Below are positions 1 to 13,106 of a stretch of 64,000 bases of DNA, one piece after another (the stretch's first letter is position 1; each line of letters begins with the position of its first letter). Source of the stretch: Climacteris rufus (lineage: Eukaryota; Chordata; Aves; Passeriformes; Climacteridae); assembly GCA_013398175.1 (NCBI GenBank), contig VZRZ01008252.1, positions 25,314 through 89,313 on the forward strand. The letters are read 5' to 3'. Made by a program: the position numbers and the translations under genes. The notes below the pieces were generated by a model. The model was not told the origin of the DNA and searched no databases. It saw only the letters and a program-made list of their open reading frames with translations.

Positions 1-738
1 TTTAAGGCCTGATAAGTTAATTGAAGTGAAAGGATTGTTTTGGCTGAAAAGAAAGTCACTGAACATGATCTCCTAATTTCAAGGTAAAAGGTCCAGCCAA
101 CAGGATCATTCATTTTCCTCACCTGGGCTGTTTAATGAAAATGGCTGGGATCATACCACTTTGTATTTGACAGAAGGCTACCTGAACATGTGCTGAAGAT
201 CTGTTCCATGAAGTCCACTAGCTATACCCTCTGAAAGGAGGATAGACAGACAGGCCTATGGATCAGGACTGATTTTACACAGGAAATTCCTCACCAGACT
301 GTGTCTTCTGTATACGTGAATGTACTTCTAATGTAGGCACCATAGGCATCACAAGGAAGACATAAATATTGTGTGAATTTATATGTTATGTCATTACAAC
401 TACCTCAAAATAACAAAGTTAAACCAGTAATTTAATCCATGCAGACCTCAACTAATTGGTTTCTGCTATTAGCTCTAGCTCTTTGACACACTGCATTAAG
501 GAATTGTAATCATATCTTAAGGATCGGATGACTTTAATGTGAAAAGAATATAGTTCCTACCTGCTCCCTTTCTTAATAAGAAATCAAATCTTAGAAGCTA
601 AACACAACCTCAGAAATTATGCACTATCATATTTTGATCTTCAGCATACTCACCCAAAGCTGAAATAGAATTCAGCTCCAGATTGTAAATATCTAAATTT
701 AGTAGTCTACAATCTGAAGCTATATCCCAATATTAAAT
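1..738. other. AT-rich non-coding DNA, no gene seen
   Basis: I see no exon-like frame, RNA gene or repeat I can name. The last four bases (735-738, AAAT) act as the left target-site copy of the LTR that follows. Confidence 0.6.
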
Positions 739-1409
739 TGTTATGAATGTAAGAAACACTTAGACAGATTTTAATTCTATTAGAGTGACCCGCACCCCAG
801 AAACTCCGTTGCCTCTCTCGTTCATTATCGATGGAGATCAGGTCTATTACAAGAAGATAGGTTTATTGAATAGACACAGGAAAACACATATGAAACTACA
901 ACTCTAACAGGCTATTACTACATGGAATAACACAAAGAAAGCTACTAGTAAATTCAGTGTACAATAAAGGTAGCTATGTTATAGCTAGTCAAGGAAATGT
1001 AGAATTAGGAAGCCGATGCAGCTTACCAATTAGTAAAGGTGTACAGGCAATTTCCTTTGTCCCTCAACTCCATGGAGAGAAGAAGATACAGGAATCCAAC
1101 ATCTCAGAATCCCGGAGAGAAACCTTTCCATACACTTCAGAAGGTGTATGGGAGATTGCTCCAACAAAGGGAAAATGCAGCTGTCTTTTGTAGTGAGCAA
1201 AATACTATTTGTCTGTCAGTCACAAATTCCAGCTTATCTCCTGCATCCTGCCCTTTTGGGCCGAGGATGTTTATCAGCCCTTTCCGTGTGTCCCCTTGGT
1301 GCCAGGGGCATTCCGGGGCTATCAGGAGAGCACACACACTCCTTGGTTTATGTATCAGTTCAAACAGATAAGCTCCTGTGGTGCCCGGGGGGTTAAACGT
1401 CCCGGATCA
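739..1409 (-). mobile_element. Solo LTR of an endogenous retrovirus (copy 1 of a family repeated at 63245)
   Basis: The element runs from TGTTATGAATG at 739 to CCCGGATCA at 1409, so both strands have TG...CA ends. It is flanked by AAAT at 735-738 and 1410-1413, a 4-bp target duplication as expected for gammaretrovirus-like (ERV1) integration, although AAAT is a weak signal in AT-rich DNA. A second copy lies at 63245-63882 and aligns end to end, which fixes both boundaries independently. Orientation is minus: a poly(A) signal AATAAA reads on the minus strand at 862-867, leaving about 120 bp of U5-like sequence to the left end. No internal gag-pol-env sequence adjoins it, so it is most likely a solo LTR left by LTR-LTR recombination. 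The short frames inside it are not genes. I did not identify a TATA box. The family name is unknown to me. Confidence 0.82.
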
Positions 1410-3676
1410 AAATATAGATTTGTGCAATTTGGAATCCCACACCTTGTTACAGAAGAGTAGCATTCAGACTTCCAAACAACAAAAATTATTAAGATATTAA
1501 AAGGAAGCATGGATAAGCTAAGAGTAAAGTACCCACATTGCATAATTTAAAAATTCAATGATTGAGAGTGTTACATGAAAGAAAGTGACAACATATTTAG
1601 AAAGTTTAAGTAAAGGCTGGAGAAAATTACTCTAGCACATATATTTATATATATAAATAGAAATTATGGAACCAGCACCAAAATTTTCCACAAAGAAAAT
1701 TTCACATCATGTTCATACAGAGAAAAACAAAATGACATCGGAGAATAAGGATGACGAAGGAAGCTTGAAAAAAGTCAATATGGGGAAAAAAATCGACCTA
1801 GGGGTACATTCACTTCAAGCAGCTTTTCATTTCATCCTACCATATGCTCTACCACAATAAGATGATTGACATGTTTATTTTAGATTCCTGTATGCATAGT
1901 GATTTCCAAGTGTAAAAATAAAGTTCCTTTCATAATTTTTAAAATACAAAAATAATGTTAGAAAAATTCTCTTCTAAAAGGATTTAATGAGATTAGGTAC
2001 CCTTGGGCATTTAAGTATCAGGTAGATATCCCCCTCCTCTGTATGTCACAAATGTATCTCTGTGCACATTCTTTAATCTAGAACTATGACAGAATAATCA
2101 AGCAATGTAGGAACTGAAGATGAAACTGACCTGTAAAATCTTGGTACATTTTAATTTTGCTATTATTAAGCAAGGACCACACACTTTTCATCAACCTACT
2201 GGAAACAGCATTAGAACTTGTCTAGTCTTGTCTTGGTCTGAGATGATTTTAACTGGGCTAAGATGTAATAACAATTGTCTCACAATGAAGTGAGTATATG
2301 CTAAATATGTGTTGACTTAGTCCTAGTTTATGGCAATACCAAGTTTGATATGAATTGTTTGTGGTCTCAGATTGATATATGGTGTAGAAGGGTACAGACA
2401 CAGGATGATAACAGAAATCACAGACAATACCCAACCATCCATTTATTAAATAGATCCTGGATGTAAAATATTATCCAAAACTACCACTTAGGTGTTGAAC
2501 CAAAAACATATAAAGGAGAAGATAATTGAAAAGGTGATCAGTTATAGGTATAACTCTTTCAACTGAGTGTGTATCTATGTTGTGAAGGGAATACTAAAAA
2601 GTGATAATTCAAACTAGTTTCAGACTTCAAAACATAACTTACAAGACTAACATCGGCTAAAAACACGCATTACCAACATTTAGTTTTTATCATGGTGTAT
2701 TTTATATCACCAGTCTTTAGAGTCCTACCCTATACCATATTTCAAGATCCAGTGTTCATAGCTAGTGCCACACAGCTAATGCTGATCATAATGGTCCTTG
2801 ATGGTCTTAATCATTGACACAGTCAGGCTGAAAAGCTCTTCAAGGAGAGAAGTCAAGTGTGTGTGAATTCTTTGTCCTAATGCCTCAATTTGGGATCTTG
2901 TGTTTTTATTAAGATAGCTGATGTCCTAGGCAAATCCCAGTCTTTAGCACCGTGCTTGGTGGGGTGAGATGGAGGTTGCTTTATCATTTCCAATAGATGC
3001 CCTATACTTTTTTCCATTTCTTCACTTTTTTTTTTTTAAATTTTATTTTATTTTCCCTTTCCCTTGTTTAACTGGTGCTCCTTTCCTTAGCGCAAAAGTT
3101 GTCTCATACCATCTCTTTACATTGGGCTTCTGCAATGGCCAGCACTTAGCTGTCACTGAGCTCTTTATGCTTCTGGAGCCTCTGCTTTTGATCTGTGTCG
3201 TTTTCAAAACCTTTTCTGTTACCCTGCTCTTAAACTGCATGTTGTTGCAAAAGAAGCCTCATACCAAGCTCTCACAGCCATTTTCCAAGGTAAATTGATA
3301 ACAGCTGGCCAGGACTGTGGCTATGCATAGTCACCTTAGGCACAGCCGATACAAGGCCTATGCTCCCTCTTTGGCAGGGGGAATCCTATTTTTCAGGGGG
3401 CCACTGACTGTAACAATGTTTCTTGAGCTGTAGTATATTGGAGGGCTTATCTTGAGGCTCATAAGAAGCTTCTATTAGATTTTGTTTAGCATGCTTCTAA
3501 TTTAGGAGTGAAGGAAGCTTCTACTTTACCTACAAACCACAGAATATACTGATTAATATTGCCTTAGTTATGGAAAGAACTAAGTTAAATATTAATTTTA
3601 TGCTTCAGGTCTGAAGCACTTTGAACATGAAAAGAAGTGGGAGAAATTTCTTCTGAGACTGTGAGCCTGACACAAT

Positions 3677-3724
3677 CTTTTTTTTCCTTTTTCTTCCTTT
3701 TTCTTCCTTTTTTTTTTTTTTCCC
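3677..3724 (+). repeat. Polypyrimidine (T/C) low-complexity tract
   Basis: An almost pure T/C run made of T-tracts separated by CC and CTTCC, ending in a run of about 14 T. It is a simple low-complexity tract. It is not followed by a convincing exon, so it is not evidence of a splice acceptor. Confidence 0.8.
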
Positions 3725-6700
3725 AATGCTCTGTGAGGTCATAAAAATGAAATATGATGACTTAATGAAGTACAGCAAGCTTCCATATCTGAATTAGTAT
3801 ACAGTTCAATTTTACATCAAAAGAAGTTACTGAAGAGAATGTATTTTTATTTGGAGTGACAAAGAACATCAGTAGTGTCATTAATATGTGTGTCTCATAG
3901 GCTATACCTCATGCTGGAACCTCAATGCTATACTGCAAGCTGGAACATGCTGGATCAGATACCATTAGTGAATGCCATCATAAATTTATGCCAGATTAAG
4001 AATGGTGTTCCCACACAATACTTATTATTTTCTTTGGTTTCTTCAGCAAAGATGTAATTCTATGTTTGAATAGGATTAATGGTAATTTTATACTGATAGG
4101 TTGTCTGATACTATACATATCCAACATAAATTACATTGGAAATCCATCATGAATTTATTTCCTACTTTTATTTTCAAGGACCCTTGTTTTTCCCTAGTAA
4201 CACAATCATTTGTGACTCTTAATAATCTTTATAAAACTGTGGATAAAAATCTTTTTTTACATTGGTTTTATGATTTACTATTTCAATATGTAAACAGGTT
4301 TACTGCTTAGTTTTTCATTTTTATATATGGCCTTAATAGAATATTCATCATCACATTAAAATGACTTGAAAGATGCAACTGAAAATACTGAGCCTTAAAG
4401 TGCGGTTTTTTTGTTTTTATTGTGTCTGCCTTGTTCTCATTATGTTGCGTTATAAAAATTCATATGAAATAGCAAGGAACAATATATTACAATTATTTTA
4501 TATTTTTCAGTTTTGGAATGAAGTAGAAAATGATGTTCAGGATATATTTAAATTTGAATGATTAGGCTCTCTGAATGGGTTTATTCGGTTATCCTAAAAT
4601 GCTCTTTTTAAAAAGGTCAACCATTCCTAGGAACAATAAATTGCGTTTTTACCCTTCCAATTCTCTCCCCAATGCTGGTAAGGGAGTGAGCAAGTGGCTG
4701 CTTAGGGCTAGGTTGCTGACCAAAGTTAAACCACAACAAATCCCTATTTTCTCAACACTAGGGAAAAAACTGTTGCAAAAACCAGATGTACATTACTTTT
4801 TCCCCATAACAGCAGTTTATCTATATTAAAATATACATTATTGCATTATTTAAGTCTTTCTTTCACTAGACAGCTTACAATAAATGAATGATCATTAATT
4901 AAAAAATGTCTTTAAGAAATAGAAATCAAAGGTGGTAAATTTGTCATTTTTTTTCCTCAACAGATTTTTAAACAAGGAACAGCACTTACAATTGATTGTA
5001 ACACCAAACTCTCAGTTGCTGTTGCTGCAAAGGCATCTTTTGCATTTAAGAATGATGAATTCATTTGTTTTTAAAAAAGAAAGCATTGATGAAGTTGGGT
5101 TTTTTAATCATTTGATCCTTGGAAATCATTAAATATTTTACAGGATAGGATCTGATCTTCAAAGCATTACTCATCTGAGAAATCCTTGCTATGCAAATAA
5201 TTGCATTATCTTGTAAAGTCACTGTCTGCATGAGTAAAATGTGTATGACTGACCTTTTTTATTGTGCCTACTTCATAAAATGGAGAAAAATCTAAGAGCT
5301 CAAGGCTTCAACATGTAAGTCACGGTTTTTCCATTGATTTCAGGCGAAGACAAGCAGGGTCTCAAAGACATCAAAAGAACATTAACCATAATCTATATTA
5401 CTGACACAGAAAGTTTTGACCTCTCTCAGTCTGGAACCTTGTCTTTTGAAAATATACCCATCTGATCTTTATTGAACTTTGCTGTCACATCTCACCTGGA
5501 AGATATGAGCTTTTACTGTTCAAAGAACAGAACATAGCAGGTTAAACACAAACATTGTTTCAGTCTGTTGAGTAAAAATTTAATATTTATTGCCCCTTGT
5601 TAAATTTCATAGTATGAATGAAGAGTACACTCAGGATTCAGAAAGAAAGGCATTTAGACATGCTTATATTCAGACTTCTTGGTCTTTTCAGCAGCTGTTG
5701 ATTGTTGCCCTGAGTTTTGCAGTTCTGATGTTTTCATTCTTTTGTAACTGGCTCTCACACATTCTCTGTAAACATAGCCATGTTATTGTAATGATAACTT
5801 ATAATTTACATTCCTTTCTCCTGGGCACAGAAGTTTGATGGACATTTCCTTTGACCAGTGTGATTGAGGGGCAGCAAAGCTGCTCCTCCAAGCCACTATG
5901 ATTTCTGAGACACATATATAATAGAGATGGGCTGGGTCTGCCCGGCAGTTGTTCCTTTGCTATTAACAGGTGTCAGTCTCCTTCTTTCGTGTCGTTACTG
6001 CCACAGTTGATCATTTGTACATTTCTACATGTAAGAACATGTAGCTGACACAGTGTATTTTTACAGGTGTGGTAAAGAAGGGAAATGAAATCATTTTGAT
6101 TTGACTGGTGCAGAAGTTTGAAGCACTGCAGTGGTATCTAGCATGTCGTAGTCCTCTAACTGTACCATTTTTAACAGATAACTTTGAAAGGAACTTTCAT
6201 TCCGTTTTAACCCTTTAGAATTGTAATGCTGACAATGTTGTTTAACCTTAAAAAGTCTCAAACCAATAATTATCTAGGCCAAATAATTTCAAATGTCATT
6301 AAACCATTTGAGATAACCTAGGAAAAATGAATAATGGTTTCCTTAGCAGCATTCTGTTTTCCTTCACAACAAAGAGTTCATGAGTTATATAGTGTGTCAA
6401 ACAGAATTCCTACTCTGCACAAAATAGTAGTTTTGAATTATGTAATTTAGAAGATAGCCAAAAGTGCTTTACTTGATGCCATCTGAAAAGAAGTCCATAC
6501 ATTATTTACTATAGAAGAAGAAAATTTTTATTTTTCTTTTCAGATATCTTCTTGATTAATGTTCCTAATATTACACTGATAAGATTATGCTCAAGGTTGC
6601 AGAAGGTACACATCATTTTACTTGACTTATCTTAAGGAATCTTAGCTTTACTGGAAACACTAAATAAAAGGCAACCTATATTTTTCTAATTTATACATTC

Positions 6701-6810
6701 TTTTGTGCAGAAGTTACAAATATTTGTGTTCTTACAATATATAAACCCTGTGTTTATACCAAATCAAACATAAGAAATGTAGAACCTTTTAATTTTAACA
6801 AGGAAAATAT

Positions 6811-6846
6811 ACACACATACATACATACATAAATACATACATAAAT
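6811..6846 (+). repeat. (ACAT)n tetranucleotide microsatellite
   Basis: ACACACATAC followed by repeated ACAT units interrupted by AAAT (ACATAAAT). An imperfect tetranucleotide array of about nine units, probably length-polymorphic. Confidence 0.85.
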
Positions 6847-7570
6847 TCTGCATTTCATCTTACATCCTCACAGGGAAATAGGAGACACCCCCATCCTAAA
6901 CCACATTTCATAGGGACTTGGTTTTTTTTGCTTTTTTATTTGCTTTGTATTGGCTAAAGCAGCAATTTTCAGCAGCCTTCTCAGAAATACGTTTCAACAT
7001 TCTTGTGTATTAAAGTTAAGATAGAAAAGAATCCAACTATGCAGTAGAAAATTAAATTCAGTGAATATAAAATTCAGTTCTCCAGTCAAATTCCTGAATT
7101 CTGTAACACGTCTCTCACGTCTTCCTTATTTTTTGGATTTATTTAATAGTGTTTTTCATTCTCCTTATTTTTTGTCTCTAGTTGTTCATAAAGAAAAGAG
7201 AAAGAGCACTACAAAAATCCCCTAAGATTTCTGACTTAAATGCTCCAGTCTGAATGAATTGTTTAAGGAAAATGTTCCTCGCTTCTTGAATTACTTGGTT
7301 AACAAGTGATCATCATTCTCAGAGAAAGGTATATGCACAGGTCAATCAAAAAGTATCAGGTGTCCAATGCAGTTGACAATATCAGAATGTAGAATCGTAG
7401 AATTCTTAAAAAAAGTCTGAATATATAAGAATTTTTCTAATTCTTATACTTTGATGGTATTAACTGAGCAATAAAAAGCATGTTAGGGGTATCAAGGTGG
7501 CCACGTAGGGAAATTAAAAAATATATTTTTGCCTATAAAGATGTAAAAATGTGTATGAGTTTCAAGGGGT

Positions 7571-7613
7571 TGTTTTTTTGGGTTTTTTTTGGGGGGGGGG
7601 AGAGGAGGAGGGC
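7571..7613 (+). repeat. T-run / G-run / purine-rich low-complexity tract
   Basis: T7, GGG, T8, then G10 (7591-7600) followed by AGAGGAGGAGGG. The strong strand asymmetry and G-run make it prone to unusual structure and to sequencing error. No gene function is implied. Confidence 0.7.
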
Positions 7614-8229
7614 AACATACTATTTCCCCACTCCCCCAAACACATTCTCAAAAAGTGTTTGAAGAGTATTTAAGCAGGAGACATCATACATAGTTATTTA
7701 ATCCCAAATGTTTGAAACTTGGCAAAATTTTAAGCAGTGGAAAACAGGGTCATAAAAATTGAGATTCCAGGAACATTACAATAGACATCCCTACCTAACT
7801 CACCTGTGATCAACAAGAACAATAATTAGTTTTCCAGGAAATTGTATGCTGGCAGGAAGATTTACTTAAGTCATAAATTGAAACTGCACCAAAATAATCT
7901 CATAAATTTGGTGGAGGGAAAAAAGCTCCCTTGAAGTCCTCAAATCACATTTTCATGTCCTTTAGAATATTGAGTGCTTCTTTTTTTTTTTTTTTTGAAG
8001 TGCACATTTCACTCCTGTTTTTTGTCAAATTAGTAATTATTAGCATTTTTATTATCATTGTGTTTTAGTCATAAGTAAATATATGCTCAACTATTTCTCA
8101 AGTTAAGATAAGGCATGGGGAAAAAAAAGGCGATTAAGAAAACCCCCTAATTAATTGCATTACAAAATATGTAAAAACCAGGAGAGTGGCCCCTCTGTTT
8201 TCATATCCTTTTTGGTTGTTTGCTAAACA

Positions 8230-9660
8230 ACTGCCTTCTGATGAGTGAGTGGCCTACTGTTCTCCTGCAGTGGGGATGTCTGTTTACCTGGTGAGTGGGA
8301 TCACAGCGCCCAGCAAGAAAAGCAAGCTAACAGGGATTTTGGCTGTTTGCAGGACACTTTTCTTAGCAGTGGGTGCAAAGGAGATCCAGGAACTCCTCTC
8401 CAGACAGTAGGATTGTACAGCAATGGTGGTGTCCTCACCAGGGTCAATGACCAGTCTTGGCTGAAGTAAAAACCCTGGTACATTGGAGGTCATGGGTCCA
8501 ACACAGAGTCAGAGGGATGATGCTGCCTCCCAGGGCTCACATCTGTTGCTTTAGCTGCAGCAGGGTGAAGTGAGAATGATGGTGGTCTCACTTGTGAGGG
8601 AAGGCAATCAGAAGGTGAATCATCAGGGAGGATGAATACGAAGTTTGTACTATCTTCATAGAGATCACAGAGGTGTGAGGCTGAGCTACAGAATGAAAAG
8701 GAGGGACAATGAAAGACTGTGGTGGAATAACTGTGGATGGACACTCCCAAGATAGAAATGGATGGGGACTTGTGTTCTCTGTCAACAAGAGAAAGGCTCC
8801 TTGGCCTCCAGATCTGAATTTACATAATTTGTACATTGCACTAATAGCCAAGGAAAGGGAACAAACTTAATTGAAATAAATTTCAGAGCCAGCTGAGCCT
8901 GAACCAAGTATTATCACCAAGAGGAAGCAGCAGGCAGTGGTGTTTTGAGAGACTGTTCTGCAAGAGAAAAAAAGCACCAACCTGCCAACCAGAACTGCTG
9001 CCACAGGAGATTAATTCTTTGATGGGGCTTGGATCCTGAATGTTACATAGAGGATGACAAGTCTCATGTGGCCTTCAGGTTTTTGCTCATCCATGTGTGC
9101 ATCAGTAATACTGCCAAGGAAAACCTGGAGCAATCAGGAGTGAGTACAGAGAGGTGAGGACAAACATGGTTTTCCCCCTTGTCCTGTGGATCATGGGAAA
9201 GCCTCAGGCAGAGGTGGAATCATCTATAACAAGTGGATGAGTGGTGTTGTCACAAGTAGTGCTTTGATTTTTATGACAGGAATTTCTAAGTAATAAGGAT
9301 TGCTGGTGAGACATGAGACCTATTTGACAAAGTGTGGATGAGTGTTCTTGACAACAGGATTTGCCAGACTGATGATGAAGACCTTAAACATTCATATCAT
9401 CAGATGGTGAAAAGAACTTGCAGTTAAGTGAAGAAAAGTAAGACAAGGGTACATAAGGCAGAGTGATGGGTGTAAGGGAGGTCTTGTGAAGGGTAAAGAA
9501 TGCTACAAGGGCCCTATCTGAAGAGCAAATGCACAAATGTACACAGCCTGGGAAATTAACAGGAGGACTTGCTGTTCCATAAGTGGATGAAGAACTTTTA
9601 CAATGCTGGCCTTGAAGATCTTCAAGGATAAAGCTTTAAGAAAGTTGGTATGAAATCAGT
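8230..9660. other. Unassigned, more GC-rich block left of the solo LTR
   Basis: This 1.4-kb block is visibly richer in G and C than its surroundings and has few long A/T runs. Several short frames are open (for example 8245-8469 on plus and 8490-8750 on minus), but none resembles a family I know. Related phrases recur, for instance GTGGATGAGTG at two places near 9.23 and 9.34 kb and GTGGATGAAGAAC near 9.58 kb, which suggests old internal duplication or a decayed retroelement. It ends where the LTR at 9689 begins. It could be degraded retroviral internal DNA, a LINE 5' region or a non-coding transcript; I cannot choose between these. Confidence 0.4.
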
Positions 9661-9688
9661 GTTTACCTCTCTTTGAATGGAAATGGGA

Positions 9689-10768
9689 TGTCCTGGTTTG
9701 ACAGGATCAGGTTTCTTGGGAGTGGGGGGCGCTGGGAAGATGGCTCCTGTGAAAAGCTGCCAGAAGCTTCCACAGCTGTCCAGCAGAGCCAATCTCTGAA
9801 AACTCTGAAGATGGACGTGCTACTAGCCACAGCTGGGCCAATTAGAGATGGAGGTAACGCCTCTGTGACAACATACTTAAGAAGAAATCAAAACAAAGTA
9901 GAAGCATGTGCAGTAGTTAGCTGGATGAAGAGAAGAAGTAAGAACATGTAAGAGAAATACTGCTATGAAGGCCTCAAGGTCAGTGAAGAAGAAAGAGGGG
10001 GAGGAGGTGGTTCGGACACCAAGGCCAAGACACCTTTACAGCTTGTGGTAAGGACTATGGTAATGCAGTGTTTCCCTGCACCCTGACAGTCCATGAAGGA
10101 GCAGAGATCCACCCCCAGCCATGGGGAAGAAGCCTATGCTGAAACAAGAGGGGTGGAAGGCTAGAGGAGGGACTATGGTCTGGTAGGGGGGCTGACAATG
10201 GGTAATGAGGATTTTGCTCCTGAGGCCAAGGGAGTCATCATTGATAAAAAGGCCTTGTTTCCCCCCGACCCTGTGGGGGAAAACCAGCCCGGCCTTGGAA
10301 GACACTTTGTTGGTGGAGAAACTATGGCAGCAGTTGTTGGGTGGGCTGCTTGCTGAGGGAAAAATTCATGTCACAAGATGCTACAGTGCTTGTAAGAAGA
10401 AAAACTGGGTGCCTCATCCCTAAGCAGTTGCCAAGGAGGAAAACATCTTGGGAATGAACCCCTCACCCTGTCTCCTCGTGTTGTTAGTGGGGCCAGGGAG
10501 GGGCTGGGTGGGAGAAAGAAGGTGTTTCAGGGCTTATTTTGTTTCTCAGTATATTTCTCTGTTCTTGTAAGCAGTAAATTCACTTAATAATTTTTAAGTT
10601 TGAGCCTGTTTGCCTGGATAGTAGCTTAATTAAAATCTCTTTCTCTCAGTCCTTATCTCAACTTGGTAAAATACATCAATAGGATTTTTCCCTGCTCTGC
10701 CCAGCTTCAGGGGACGGTGAACAGCTTTTCGTGGGGGTTGACGTTTGGCCAAGCCTAAAATCACGACA
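9689..10768 (+). mobile_element. Solo LTR, avian ERVL-like (class III), with 5-bp target duplication
   Basis: The element starts with TGTCCTGGTTTG and ends with ATCACGACA, giving canonical TG...CA termini over 1,080 bp. The five bases TGGGA stand immediately before it (9684-9688) and immediately after it (10769-10773), a perfect 5-bp duplication as made by ERVL-type integrases. The body matches my memory of a common avian LTR: start TGTCCTGGTTTGGC, a middle with repeated GTGAAGAAG/GGAGGAGG stretches, then TTATTTTGTTTCTCA and TAAATTCACTTAATAA near the poly(A) region, then CCTTATCTCAAC, ending in an ACGACA-like terminus. A variant poly(A) signal AGTAAA lies at 10573-10578. No internal retroviral sequence flanks it, so it is a solo LTR. 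Frames at 9673-9951, 10036-10305 and 10205-10423 lie within it and are not genes. Confidence 0.9.
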
Positions 10769-10773
10769 TGGGA

Positions 10774-12630
10774 TTAGACACCTTCTGACTTCCCTTCAAC
10801 CTGGATCAATTTGTAGTTCTCTTATTCTGAATATTTACACTAGTTTAACTACTGAATACGATACCTTCAGTTTCTTTAGTTCAGTGTAGTGAGAAAGTAG
10901 AATAATACTCTGCAAAACCATGCAAGCTGTCTGCAGAAATACAAATAGACTAGTTAATGCATGCTTTGCTTCAATAAAGAAACTGATTCTTGTACGACTG
11001 CTTGGGTTTGAGATTAAACTTTTAGTGCAAGACTAAAGATCTTAAATAAAGTCAAGATTATACGATTGCAACAGTTCTGCATCAGAATTGCATATTAGAC
11101 AAGCTATTTAGAAGTGTCATATAGGGTTTACACTGCTAATTATATTACCTCAAACAAGGTAACAGATTTTTTTACTATTTCAGTAGAAGTTATTTTTGTT
11201 TGAACTTTACAATAGCTCAAGTGTCTGGCTCTCCAAAAATATTGTCACATGCAAATTCTATGAAAAATGTTGCTTTACAGTTTATCTAACTTCACCTTTT
11301 AAAATCAATTGAAACTCCATCATTCAATGGTATTTCTTTGTGAAACAGTGTTTGTACCACATTAGCTCCCTTTCAATTCTATTTAAAATCTCACATCCAG
11401 GATGAGCAGTCCTGGTTTTCTGCAGATATATGTGAATTGCATTAGTAGACATCAGTAATGTTCCTCTACTATTTTAAGCATCAAAAAGTCCTGAAAATGC
11501 TTTGGGTGAGCGGAAATAATCTGAGTTCTGTGAAAGTGGAAAAATAATGAGAAAACTTTGATCGGGAAGTTTACAATTATCGACCCACCCCCAATATGTT
11601 CTAAGCTAATTGACCTTTATAAAGTTAATAATCTTTATTGTCATCAACTTGAATAGACATAGTTTCTGTTTAGATTATATACTTAAAAATACCTAATACT
11701 ATGCATGTGAGTTGTCCCAGATGGTACAGTAATAATATTCTCATTGTGACAGTGAAGCAGATATTTAAGCACTTTTGGAGTATGGCAGGAGGCTGGTATA
11801 AATGTTGTGCATCTTCTTCTGAAATCAAAGCTTTTAATTTCCTCAGACAAATAGACAGAAAAAAAATAAATATTGAAAGGCCGGTGGCAGTAACAACACT
11901 GCTAAATTGCTTAAAAAAACCTACCAAACAAACCACACTCAAAGCCAACCTTACCCCTATCTTGCAAATTATGCAACATTATTAGCTTGGAAACAGGAAA
12001 CTGCATTTATTGGAAGTACAGAAATTTGACTCTACTTTCTACTAAACCTGTTACCCAAAAATAAAGTAATTACTAGGAAAAATAATCAACATATTTGCTT
12101 TAATTTCTTACTGAGCTGAAAATAGGAAGTTATATTGATACAGCAACACACAGAAGGAAGCGCCAGAGACCCCTGTGTCCAGGTTCAGAGGAAAGGCAGG
12201 AAGGGGCACAAGACCCGCCTTCTTTATTTTTTATATCCATTTGGAAATTACTACTCATTGGAGGAAATTAGTTCTTCCTCCCTCAACTACAGTGGTCAAA
12301 GGAAATGTCCATCAAAGTCGTGTGTCCATGAGAAAGGAATGTGAATGATAAGATACAGTTACAATAACATAGCTATGTTTACAGAAAATAACTGTGTGAA
12401 ACTAGCTACCAGGGAATAATAATATTCAGCTGCAAAGAGCAAGGCAACATTATATTGCAATTTTTCAAGGATAGAAGCCAAGCAATTTGAGATCACCCTA
12501 AGCTATCCTGACTCATTTATTTGATCTAATACAGTCAGATAGGTATGGAGACCTATATTGCTAGCCAGATCTGGATGCTAGATTTAAGCAAAGCAAAAAT
12601 GCTTTTCAGCTTCTAGTATCTGAGGGAGGT
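10774..12630. other. AT-rich non-coding DNA, no gene recognised
   Basis: No recognisable gene or named repeat. A small less AT-rich patch at about 12140-12345 has a 69-codon frame without recognisable domain and may be an unidentified repeat fragment. Overlapping frames near 11.7-12.0 kb on both strands lack protein-like features. Confidence 0.55.
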
Positions 12631-13106
12631 GATTCTCTGTATCTACTCTTTTAAGTCCCCCATCTGGAGTACCATGTCCAGCTTGGGGACCTCAACATAT
12701 GAAAGACAATGGAACTATTGGATTGAGTCCAGAGGAGTCACAGGAAGGTGATTAGAGGGCTAGAGCACCTCTCCTATGAAGAAAGGATAAGAGTATTAGG
12801 GTTATTCAGCCTGGAGAAGAAAAGGCTCCCAGGAGACATTACAGCAGCCTTCCAGTAGCTAAAGGGAGTCTGCAAGAAAGCTGGAAAGGGACTTTTTACA
12901 AAGGTATGTAGTGAAAATTGGGAATAACTTCTTAACTGAGGGGGTGGTAAGACACTGGAACAGGTTGCCCAGAGAAGTTGTGGATGCCCCATCCCTGGAG
13001 GTGTTCAAGGACGTGTCAGATGAGACTTTGAGCAACCTGATCTAGTGAAAGATGTCCCTGCCCATGACATGGGTGTTCAAACTAGATGATCTTTAAGGTC
13101 TGTTTT
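12631..13106 (+). mobile_element. CR1 LINE, 5'-truncated 3' end
   Basis: From GGAGGTGATT the sequence follows the CR1 ORF2 end at the DNA level: CACCTCTCCTATGAAGAAAG, TTCAGCCTGGAGAAGA, GCAGCCTTCCAGTA, AAGCTGGAAAGGGACTTTTT, CACTGGAACAGGTTGCCCAG, CCATCCCTGGAGGTGTTCAA, then GAGCAACCTGATCTAGTG and the 3' UTR end AGATGATCTTTAAGGTC. It encodes only the last part of the reverse-transcriptase protein and is broken by stops and frameshifts, so it is a dead copy. The usual CR1 terminal tail after GGTC is lost or decayed. The plus strand is the sense orientation; the minus-strand frame at 12774-12992 is a shadow. Confidence 0.93.

Larger units (their letters stand above)
1414..8229. other. AT-rich non-coding DNA, no gene recognised
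   Basis: Long AT-rich stretch with many poly-A and poly-T runs. The longest frame with readable composition is at 5590-5838 (82 codons), but it has no recognisable domain and no flanking splice context that I trust. I see no identifiable LINE or LTR. Three low-complexity tracts inside it are listed separately. Confidence 0.6.

Noticed and set aside
9673..10423. Three frames of 72-92 codons as small genes
   Set aside because: They lie within the solo LTR 9689-10768 and have no retroviral or host domain.
12774..12992. Minus-strand 72-codon frame
   Set aside because: It is the antisense shadow of the CR1 3' end on the plus strand.
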